Below are positions 1 to 4,270 of a stretch of DNA of 5,219 nucleotides, in pieces (the first letter of the stretch is position 1; each line of letters starts with the position of its first letter). The DNA comes from Chloroflexota bacterium (GTDB lineage Bacteria > Chloroflexota > Anaerolineae > UBA1429). The stretch spans positions 1 to 5,219 of the forward strand of contig JAAZBY010000103.1 of NCBI GenBank assembly GCA_012513595.1. The letters are read 5' to 3'. Both the position numbers and the translations under genes were made by a program. The notes beneath the pieces are model-generated. The model saw nothing but the letters and a program-made list of their open reading frames with translations. It ran no database searches and was not told the DNA's origin.

Positions 1-241
1 CCACGATGTCGCCCACGGCAATCACACTGCCGCGGACTTCGAGGGCCCCCGAGACCTGGGCCAGGCCGCCGGCGATGGCCTCCTTGGCCTGCTGGGTGCT
101 GGAGGTGCCCGAGGACAGGATCGTAAAGGCGAACACCGAGGCGACCACCACAAAGGCGATGAGGATGATCGCCGTCTCCAGGGCGGTGATGCCCTGCTCG
201 TCGCGGCTGAAGCGCTGCCAAATGCCCTTCATGTCGTTCAT
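1..241 (-). CDS. Archaellin / type IV pilin-like protein, N-terminal part (open at left edge)
   Basis: Eighty codons are visible before the window ends, so the C-terminus is missing. The protein starts with a short basic leader ([17 protein letters not shown], residues 1-17), followed by a class III (prepilin-type) cleavage motif G17|ITALE with glutamate at +5. A long hydrophobic helix follows (about 18-44, including [18 protein letters not shown]), then a Ser/Thr-rich turn and an amphipathic stretch ending in [10 protein letters not shown] (66-75). The '[22 protein letters not shown]...ALEVRG' pattern is typical of archaellins rather than of Flp or type IVa pilins. Such subunits are processed by a prepilin peptidase and polymerise through the hydrophobic helix into an extracellular filament. 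Two starts are possible: ATG at 241-239, three bases after AAAGGA (250-245), or ATG at 232-230, twelve bases after it. I chose the first, but the second gives a more usual leader length. The rest of the cluster (ATPase, membrane platform, peptidase) is not in view. The filament-subunit call is firm; its use for swimming rather than adhesion is inference. Confidence 0.82.
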   Translation of the reverse strand, partial: MNDMKGIWQRFSRDEQGITALETAIILIAFVVVASVFAFTILSSGTSSTQQAKEAIAGGLAQVSGALEVRGSVIAVGDIV

Positions 242-301
242 GTGTCCTTTCGTGTCGTTGCTGTGGTTGATCTTCCTTACGGACGATGCGTGGTGTTGTG
301 C

Positions 302-330
302 GATCTAGTCCTCCCCTCAGTTCGCGCCAA
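302..330 (-). promoter_or_regulatory. Candidate sigma70-type promoter for the archaellin-like gene
   Basis: Read on the minus strand there is TTGGCG (330-325), a 17-bp spacer and TAGATC (307-302). The -35 box matches four of six consensus bases and the -10 box three of six, with ideal spacing. It lies in the 155-bp gap between the antitoxin stop and the archaellin start, and would give a 5' untranslated region of roughly 50 nt. The -10 match is weak, so this is tentative; read-through from the antitoxin gene is the alternative. Confidence 0.3.
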
Positions 331-396
331 ATGGTCGGGATGCGCTCTTGGTGGTGGGCGCGCGGCGCTCTGTGTGCCCTTGCGGGCCTACTTGGC

Positions 397-675
397 TTAG
401 CCGCTGGAACCCTCGCGGACCTGCTGCAGGGCCGCAAGGAACTCCGACATGACTCGGTCGGTCTCGGTGCCGGGGCGCTGCTGGCCGATGTCGCGAAGGG
501 CTTCGGAGAGCTCCTCCCGCTCGCACTTCCAGCGCTCGTACAGGTCGATGGGCAAGAGGGCCGCGGCCGGCTCGTCATAGCGCATGACCACAAACTGAGT
601 GCCCCGGTACTTGACCTCATCGATGATGTGGGTGAGATCCTGCCGCAGGGCGGTCAGGCCAACGGGCGTTTCCAT
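397..675 (-). CDS. Phd/YefM-family antitoxin, no adjacent toxin
   Basis: A complete 92-residue protein. Residues 5-50 (VGLTALRQDLTHIIDEVKYR, then TQFVVMRYDEPAAALLPIDLYERW) follow the Phd/YefM pattern. A short N-terminal strand and helix are followed by a 'variable-V-hydrophobic-R-x-x-x-P-x-A-x-L-hydrophobic-P' strand pair that forms the DNA-binding dimer core. The tail (51-92) is charged and helical, the part that in this family is unstructured until it wraps around the toxin. The ATG at 675-673 is chosen because GAGGGG (688-683) lies seven bases upstream; an upstream in-frame ATG at 744 would add 23 residues unlike the family. Known members repress their own operon and neutralise a RelE, Doc or similar toxin encoded immediately downstream. 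Here the next gene downstream is the archaellin-like gene and no toxin frame is visible, so it is either an orphan antitoxin or a Phd-fold regulator. Family call confident; partner and target unknown. Confidence 0.78.
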   Translation of the reverse strand: METPVGLTALRQDLTHIIDEVKYRGTQFVVMRYDEPAAALLPIDLYERWKCEREELSEALRDIGQQRPGTETDRVMSEFLAALQQVREGSSG

Positions 676-682
676 GGGCGAT

Positions 683-688
683 CCCCTC
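683..688 (-). promoter_or_regulatory. Ribosome binding site of the Phd/YefM-like gene
   Basis: The minus-strand sequence GAGGGG ends seven bases before the ATG at 675-673. It is the only good Shine-Dalgarno match near this gene and decides the start in favour of the 92-residue protein over the longer 115-residue reading. Confidence 0.65.
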
Positions 689-851
689 GTCTCGGTGGAC
701 AACCGCGAATGGTTCCTCCAACAACCTACAAGCACTTGCAACATGAGGATACTTGGAACTCTGCAGCGCTACGTCAACGTGGCGTGAAGAACTTGTAAGA
801 GCAAGGTAAATACTCATCTTCCGATCGCGCGCCTCCCCGGGGCGCTGGCCC

Positions 852-879
852 TTGCGCTTTGCAGCGCATCCGTTACAAT
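852..879 (+). promoter_or_regulatory. Candidate upstream rightward promoter
   Basis: TTGCGC (852-857), a 16-bp spacer and TACAAT (874-879). The -10 box matches five of six consensus bases; the -35 box matches only TTG. A 5-bp inverted repeat, TGCGC (853-857) with GCGCA (864-868), overlaps the -35 element and could be an operator. A transcript from here would have about 725 nt before the binding-protein start, so it is probably secondary to the promoter at 1040-1068. Confidence 0.35.
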
Positions 880-920
880 GGCGCCCATCGTCAGGGTAAG
901 GGGATCGATGGCCGCCGACT

Positions 921-937
921 GCCCTGGTATGCAGGGC
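921..937 (+). promoter_or_regulatory. Small stem-loop between the two candidate promoters
   Basis: GCCCTG (921-926) and CAGGGC (932-937) form a perfect 6-bp stem around the loop GTATG. The following bases are pyrimidine-rich (CCTTCTCCCCCTT) but contain no true T-run. It might weakly attenuate transcription from the upstream promoter; no role can be assigned from sequence. Confidence 0.3.
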
Positions 938-1039
938 GTCCTTCTCCCCCTTGGCGGGCGCCGCCCTTCCTGCCTGGTTGGGGGCTTGCCGGCGCAGGGC
1001 GCCCCAGCGTGGGCCGCTGAACGTTCACGGGTGGACGGG

Positions 1040-1068
1040 TTGCCCGGATCGCGTCCTACTGGTATACT
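1040..1068 (+). promoter_or_regulatory. Best candidate promoter of the ABC transporter operon
   Basis: TTGCCC (1040-1045; four of six consensus bases), an optimal 17-bp spacer and TATACT (1063-1068; five of six). This is the strongest sigma70-type match seen in the intergenic region. The expected transcription start, about seven bases after the -10 box, falls near G1075, the first base of the stem-loop at 1075-1109. The leader to the binding-protein ATG would be about 535 nt. The pentamer GGTAT occurs within the -10 region (1061-1065) and again at 1076-1080, with an inverted copy (ATACC) at 1104-1108, so a regulator could bind here. Confidence 0.5.
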
Positions 1069-1074
1069 TACGTA

Positions 1075-1109
1075 GGGTATCGGTCAGGCCGCTAGGCTGC
1101 TGGATACCC
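1075..1109 (+). promoter_or_regulatory. 5'-terminal stem-loop of the predicted leader
   Basis: GGGTATC (1075-1081) pairs perfectly with GATACCC (1103-1109). Inside, CAG (1085-1087) pairs with CTG (1100-1102) and GCC (1088-1090) with GGC (1095-1097) around the loop GCTA, with short bulges at 1082-1084 and 1098-1099. That is 13 base pairs in 35 nt. It begins at the predicted transcription start, so it could protect the 5' end of the mRNA; alternatively its arms are a DNA operator. The pairing is visible, the function is inference. Confidence 0.42.
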
Positions 1110-1156
1110 CGTAGAATCCGGTCTCGATCGGCTGCCGAGCGGCACCCATCACGCCC

Positions 1157-1194
1157 GGTCCCCGGCCCCTGACAGGGGCGCTTGCCTGGGGGCC
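1157..1194 (+). promoter_or_regulatory. Nested GC-rich stem-loop in the leader
   Basis: The inner part is GCCCCT (1165-1170) pairing with AGGGGC (1174-1179) around a 3-nt loop. Flanking it, GGTCCCC (1157-1163) can pair with GGGGGCC (1188-1194) using one G-U pair. No T-run follows, so it is not a normal intrinsic terminator. It does not match a riboswitch class that I recognise. Confidence 0.35.
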
Positions 1195-1283
1195 GCGAGC
1201 GGGCGGGTCCTGGCTGGCAGGCCGGATGTTTCGGCGGGGGAGTGGAGCGTTACCCACGCGCCACGACGTCGCCGCTATCCTCT

Positions 1284-1300
1284 CGAGTGGTCCCCACTCG
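1284..1300 (+). promoter_or_regulatory. Perfect 7-bp inverted repeat in the leader
   Basis: CGAGTGG (1284-1290) and CCACTCG (1294-1300) flank the 3-base centre TCC. As RNA it is a tight hairpin; as DNA it is a plausible dimeric operator half-site pair. It sits about 310 bp before the binding-protein start. Confidence 0.38.
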
Positions 1301-1327
1301 GCCCAGTGCGTTGGCCGAGCGGGCCCA

Positions 1328-1355
1328 GGGCTGCCCCCGACCGGGGGGCCAGCCC
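1328..1355 (+). promoter_or_regulatory. Strong 11-bp stem-loop in the leader
   Basis: GGGCTG (1328-1333) pairs with CAGCCC (1350-1355), and CCCCC (1334-1338) with GGGGG (1344-1348), leaving one bulged C at 1349 and a 5-nt loop. All pairs but one (U-A) are G-C, so it should be very stable. The sequence after it is CAGCACGTCG, not a T-run, so a Rho-independent terminator is unlikely. It may stall or protect the transcript. Confidence 0.42.
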
Positions 1356-1597
1356 CAGCACGTCGCCTTTCGCGCCGCACGATGAAGTGGTCAGGGCGCT
1401 CCATCCCGCCAGGGCGATGTCCACGTTGCGATGATGCAGGCGAGGATACGCCTCATTTGGCTGTACGCTCGGATAAGGAGGCTACAGCGGCAGTTGAGGC
1501 TGCATCCACACCGAACCGTCCACGGAGTGCCGCATTCGTGGGGGGGGCGGCAGAGACGCCCGCAGCGCGCGGCGTTGCGGGGATCCACCAGGCCACC

Positions 1598-1605
1598 AGG
1601 GAGGA
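1598..1605 (+). promoter_or_regulatory. Ribosome binding site of the binding protein
   Basis: AGGGAGGA ends four bases before the ATG at 1610. It is the best Shine-Dalgarno match in this frame. With the lipoprotein signal that starts directly at 1610, it fixes the start and rules out the earlier in-frame ATG at 1226. Confidence 0.8.
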
Positions 1606-1609
1606 CAAG

Positions 1610-3904
1610 ATGGCCAAGCACAGATGGGTAATGCTGCTGAGCCTCGTGATCGCCATCACGATGGTTCTGTCGAGCTGTACGACGCCGACACCAGCGCCGG
1701 CCGAGCCGCAGATCATCGAGAAAGAGGTCACCCGAGTCTCGGAGGTCATCGTCAAAGAGACCGTCGAGGTGCCCAAGGAGATCGAGAAAGAGGTCACGCC
1801 GGAACCGGTGGACCGCACCGGCGCCTGGCTGGATACCGTCGTCGTGATCGAGGAGCCCTCGGCCGACGCAGCGGTCAACCGGATGGAGACCGGGGAGATC
1901 GACGTCTACGCCTACCAGGTGACCAGCCCGGACGTCGCCCGCATGGTGGAAGAGTCGGACAAGCTCAGCTTTACCAGGTCGTTCGGCTCCTACAACGAGC
2001 TGACCTTCAACCCGGCCGGCCCCGAGTTCGCCGACGGCAGGCTGAACCCCTTCTCCTCGGCCAAGATCCGCGAGGCCATGAACATCCTGGTCGACCGCGA
2101 GTACATCGCCAAGGAGCTCATGGGCGGCATGGCCGTGCCGCGTTGGCTGCCGCTCAACAACGCCTCGAACGACTATGCGGCGCTGGCTGACGTGGCCCGC
2201 AAGATCGAGTTCCAGTATGCCTACAACAAGGACAAGGCCCAGGAGGACATCTCCGCTGAGATGGAGGCCCTTGGCGCCAAGCTTGTTGACGGCAAGTGGA
2301 CCTACAACGGCTCCCCCGTCGAGATCATCCTCTTGATCCGCACGGAGGACGAGCGCCGCGACATCGGCGACTATGTGGCCAACCAGCTCGAGGACATCGG
2401 CTTTACCACCGTCCGTGACTACAAGACGGGCGCCGAGGCCTCCCCGATCTGGACCCGCGGCGATCCCACCGAGGGCAAGTTCAGCATCTACACCGGTGGC
2501 TGGGTCACCACGGTCGTGCCCCGCAACCTGGCGGACAACTTTGCCTTCTTCTACACCGACATGGGCCTGCCCTACCTCTTGTGGCAGCAGTACAAGAACG
2601 ATCCCGCGTTCTACGAACTGGCCCAGCGGCTGGAGAACAACGACTTTAAAAACCTCGCAGAGCGCCGAGAGATGATGGCCGAGGCCCTCGAGTTGGCCAT
2701 GAAGGACTCCAACCGCATCTTCCTGGTTGACGAGGCCTCCATCACCCCTGCGCGCAACGAGGTCCAGGTGGCTGCTGACCTGTACGGTGGCGTCGGCGGT
2801 GCCTGGCTGTGGCCCGTCACCCTGCGTCGCGCGGGCGAGGTCGGTGGCTCCATGACCATCGGTCTGCCCAGCATCCTGCCGGAGCCCTGGAACCCGCTGG
2901 CTGGCTCCAACTGGATCTACGACATGATGCTGATCCGCGGCACCGGTGAGATCGCCCTGATGTACGATCCGTACACCGGGCTCGTCTGGCCGCATCGCAT
3001 CGAAAAGGCCGACGTCGTGATCGAGGAAGGCCTGCCCGTCGGCAGGACCCACGACTGGGTGAACCTGGAGTTCGCCCCCAAGATCGAGGTTCCCGAGGAC
3101 GCCTGGGTGGATTGGGACCCGGTGGCCCAAAAGTTCCTCACGGCTGGCGAGGTCTACACCGAGACGGCGACGGCGCTGCGCAAGAGGGTGGTCTACTACC
3201 CGGCTGACCTCTACGAGACGAGCAAGTGGCACGACGGCAGCAACCTCTCTGTCGGCGACTTTATCATGAACATGATCCTGACCTTTGACCGGGCCAAGGA
3301 AGAGAGCAAGGTCTACGACGCCAACGCCGTGCCGGAGTTCGATTCCTTCATGTCGGCCTTCAAGGGCGTCAAGATCACGTCCGTCGACCCGCTGGTGATC
3401 GAGACCTACTCGGACCTCTACCAGCTGGACGCGGAGATGTCCGTGTCGGACTGGTGGCCGTACTACAACCAGGGCGAGGGCTCCTGGCACGTGTTGACCA
3501 TGGGCTTGCTGGCCGAAGAGGCCGGTGAGATGGCCTACACCGCGGCCAAGGCCCAGGAGAACGACACCGAGTGGACCAGCTTTATCGCCGGCCCCTGCAT
3601 GGAGCTCCTCTCGGCGCACCTGACCGAGGCGATCTCGACCACCTTTGTGCCGTACGCCCCGACCTTCAGTGAGTTCGTCACTGAGGAAGAGGTGGCCGAG
3701 CGCTACGCCAACCTCCAGGAATGGTACCGCACCCGCGGGCACTTCTGGGTTGGCACTGGCCCCTACTATCTGGAGCGCGCCTTCCCGGTGGAGGGCACCG
3801 TCATCCTGCGCCGTTTCCTCGACTATGCCGACCCGGCTACCAAGTGGGAGCGCTTTGCTGCCGCGCCGATCGCGGACGTCGAGCTGGACGGCCCGGCATG
3901 GTGA
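1610..3904 (+). CDS. Family-5 ABC solute-binding lipoprotein, main part (C-terminal domain in another frame)
   Basis: A 764-residue reading frame. Residues 1-23 are a lipoprotein signal peptide: a basic start (MAKHR), a hydrophobic core and the lipobox LSSC with lipidated Cys23. A Pro-rich and then Glu/Lys/Val-rich stalk (24-70) tethers the domain to the membrane. The remainder is a SBP_bac_5-type domain (peptide, nickel or sugar-oligomer uptake) but in unusual order. Residues 71-102 (GAWLDTVVVIEEP...GEIDVY), 152-166 (KIREAMNILVDREYI) and 294-298 (YTGGW) resemble the second half of ordinary members. Residues 415-430 (MTIGLPS...WNPL), 539-551 (KWHDGSNLSVGDF) and 715-722 (GTGPYYLE) resemble the first half. 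The permease gene 82 bp after the end of the split gene supports an importer operon. The frame stops at TGA 3902-3904 just before a domain that belongs to it. Substrate not deducible. Confidence 0.9.
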   Translation: MAKHRWVMLLSLVIAITMVLSSCTTPTPAPAEPQIIEKEVTRVSEVIVKETVEVPKEIEKEVTPEPVDRTGAWLDTVVVIEEPSADAAVNRMETGEIDVYAYQVTSPDVARMVEESDKLSFTRSFGSYNELTFNPAGPEFADGRLNPFSSAKIREAMNILVDREYIAKELMGGMAVPRWLPLNNASNDYAALADVARKIEFQYAYNKDKAQEDISAEMEALGAKLVDGKWTYNGSPVEIILLIRTEDERRDIGDYVANQLEDIGFTTVRDYKTGAEASPIWTRGDPTEGKFSIYTGGWVTTVVPRNLADNFAFFYTDMGLPYLLWQQYKNDPAFYELAQRLENNDFKNLAERREMMAEALELAMKDSNRIFLVDEASITPARNEVQVAADLYGGVGGAWLWPVTLRRAGEVGGSMTIGLPSILPEPWNPLAGSNWIYDMMLIRGTGEIALMYDPYTGLVWPHRIEKADVVIEEGLPVGRTHDWVNLEFAPKIEVPEDAWVDWDPVAQKFLTAGEVYTETATALRKRVVYYPADLYETSKWHDGSNLSVGDFIMNMILTFDRAKEESKVYDANAVPEFDSFMSAFKGVKITSVDPLVIETYSDLYQLDAEMSVSDWWPYYNQGEGSWHVLTMGLLAEEAGEMAYTAAKAQENDTEWTSFIAGPCMELLSAHLTEAISTTFVPYAPTFSEFVTEEEVAERYANLQEWYRTRGHFWVGTGPYYLERAFPVEGTVILRRFLDYADPATKWERFAAAPIADVELDGPAW
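1715..1797 (+). repeat. 17-bp direct repeat encoding the IEKEVT stalk units
   Basis: ATCGAGAAAGAGGTCAC occurs at 1715-1731 and again, identical, at 1781-1797, 66 bp (22 codons) apart and in the same frame. It encodes IEKEVT at residues 36-41 and 58-63 of the lipoprotein. Between the copies the protein alternates Val with Glu/Lys (VIVKETVEVPKEIEKEV). The stretch is a charged stalk between the lipid anchor and the binding domain. Identical codons suggest a recent internal duplication or conversion, though low-complexity coding alone could give this. Confidence 0.6.
3890..3904 (+). other. Frame junction (ATGGTGA overlap), probable single-base loss
   Basis: The upstream frame reads GGC CCG GCA TGG TGA (G-P-A-W-stop). 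The downstream frame starts at the ATG that shares the last base of GCA. One extra base before ATG, for example GCC ATG in place of GCATG, would fuse them as ...DGPAMVNQGKEAVY. The heptamer at 3892-3898, C CCG GCA, is not a canonical -1 slippery site, so programmed frameshifting is not well supported. A sequencing or assembly error, or a genuine inactivating deletion, fits better. Confidence 0.65.
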
Positions 3905-4188
3905 ACCAGGGCAAGGAGGCCGTCTACGAGGTGTGGGTGGAGTTCAACGACGCCCCCTACCCCGCGGACGATATCTCTGAGGTCAAGTATCTCCTCTTTG
4001 ACTCGGCGGGCGAGTTGGCCGTTGTGGACGCGGCCGCCATGGTCGAAGAGGGGCTCTACGAGATCAAGCTCACCTCCGAGCAGACCGCCAAGCTGGCCGA
4101 GGGTTCCACCCGGCTGGAGGTGGTGGTCGTCTCCAAGACGGTGGCAGTGCCCAGCTCTGCGGCGCTGCAACTCGTCGTGGCCAAGTAG
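3898..4188 (+). CDS. C-terminal beta-rich domain of the binding protein, displaced by one frame
   Basis: A 96-residue reading frame whose ATG (3898-3900) overlaps the stop of the previous frame as ATGGTGA. The sequence alternates hydrophobic and polar residues in strand-like blocks: EAVYEVWVEF (7-16), EVKYLLFDSAGELAVVDAA (28-46), GLYEIKLT (52-59) and RLEVVVVSKTVAVPSSAALQLVV (72-94, quoted in blocks). This suggests a small Ig-like beta sandwich. It has no signal peptide, no membrane segment and no clear Shine-Dalgarno sequence before its ATG. A secreted-type domain alone in the cytoplasm would make little sense. In Chloroflexota binding proteins that I recall, a domain of this kind continues directly after the 'A-x-V-E-V-x-G-P' segment, matching ADVELDGPA at the end of the previous frame. 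I therefore read it as the true C-terminus of one broken gene of about 860 residues. Translational coupling into two polypeptides is the less likely alternative. Confidence 0.72.
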   Translation: MVNQGKEAVYEVWVEFNDAPYPADDISEVKYLLFDSAGELAVVDAAAMVEEGLYEIKLTSEQTAKLAEGSTRLEVVVVSKTVAVPSSAALQLVVAK

Positions 4189-4207
4189 GTCGCTGGAACC
4201 GCACTAT

Positions 4208-4235
4208 CCAGGGGCGGGGCTCTCCCCGCCCCTGG
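4208..4235 (+). promoter_or_regulatory. Intercistronic stem-loop after the binding-protein gene
   Basis: CCAGGGGCGGGG (4208-4219) and CCCCGCCCCTGG (4224-4235) form a perfect 12-bp stem around the loop CTCT. No T-run follows, and the permease gene begins 35 bp later. It is therefore more likely a 3'-end protector or partial attenuator that keeps binding-protein mRNA more abundant than permease mRNA, as known in other binding-protein-dependent operons. Complete termination cannot be excluded. The structure is seen directly; the role is inferred from position. Confidence 0.7.
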
Positions 4236-4261
4236 CTGGTACCCGGTAGTAGCCAGAAAGT

Positions 4262-4266
4262 AGGGA
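4262..4266 (+). promoter_or_regulatory. Weak ribosome binding site of the permease gene
   Basis: AGGGA ends four bases before the ATG at 4271. It is a shorter match than the AGGGAGGA of the binding-protein gene, consistent with lower expression of the permease. It supports the chosen start, which also places a short charged cytoplasmic tail before the first membrane helix. Confidence 0.5.
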
Positions 4267-4270
4267 TCGT

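Larger units (their letters stand above)
676..1609. other. Long intergenic region between divergent units, no convincing gene
   Basis: These 934 bp separate the leftward antitoxin/archaellin genes from the rightward ABC transporter genes. Short open frames occur on both strands, but they are proline-, arginine- and glycine-rich, lack good ribosome binding sites and resemble no protein I know. No tRNA, rRNA or CRISPR pattern was seen. The region carries two candidate rightward promoters and several GC-rich inverted repeats, which are listed separately. An isolated AAGGAGG at 1475-1481 has no credible coding frame after it. The 384 bases before 1610 stay open in the frame of the binding protein, but translate to sequence without protein character. 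Confidence 0.6.

Noticed and set aside
6..308. Plus-strand open frame of 100 residues at the left edge
   Set aside because: The opposite strand carries the archaellin-like gene with a clear class III signal; the plus frame has no family resemblance.
376..387. Short hairpin after the antitoxin stop (minus-strand GCCC-GCAA-GGGC) as a terminator
   Set aside because: Only four base pairs and no T-run follow on the minus strand, so it does not qualify as an intrinsic terminator.
286..798. Plus-strand open frame of 170 residues across the antitoxin gene
   Set aside because: It is the complement of the Phd/YefM-like gene, which has a good ribosome binding site and the family pattern. The plus frame has neither.
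878..1075. Possible small protein (65 residues) after the first promoter candidate
   Set aside because: There is no ribosome binding site at a suitable distance, the composition is of random GC-rich type, and its end overlaps the stronger promoter at 1040-1068.
1475..1481. Perfect Shine-Dalgarno sequence AAGGAGG inside the leader
   Set aside because: The nearest candidate start is a TTG 12 bases later, leading into an Arg/Pro/His-rich frame that overlaps the binding-protein start. A leader peptide cannot be excluded but is not supported.
1540..1547. Run of eight G residues in the leader
   Set aside because: It could be a slippage or base-calling hotspot, but it lies outside coding sequence and has no structural partner that I can identify.
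1226..1609. In-frame 128-residue N-terminal extension of the binding protein starting at ATG 1226
   Set aside because: The extension has no protein-like character and contains a strong inverted repeat (1284-1300 and 1328-1355). A good ribosome binding site and a textbook lipoprotein signal begin at 1610; an extension would bury the signal peptide.
1391..3742. Very long open frame on the minus strand opposite the binding-protein gene
   Set aside because: It is His-, Gly-, Val- and Leu-rich and mirrors the codon pattern of the plus-strand gene, as expected in GC-rich DNA. No ribosome binding site or recognisable domain was seen.
3892..3898. Programmed -1 frameshift site at the split of the binding protein
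   Set aside because: CCCGGCA does not fit the X XXY YYZ slippery pattern, and no supporting upstream Shine-Dalgarno or well-placed downstream stem-loop was found.
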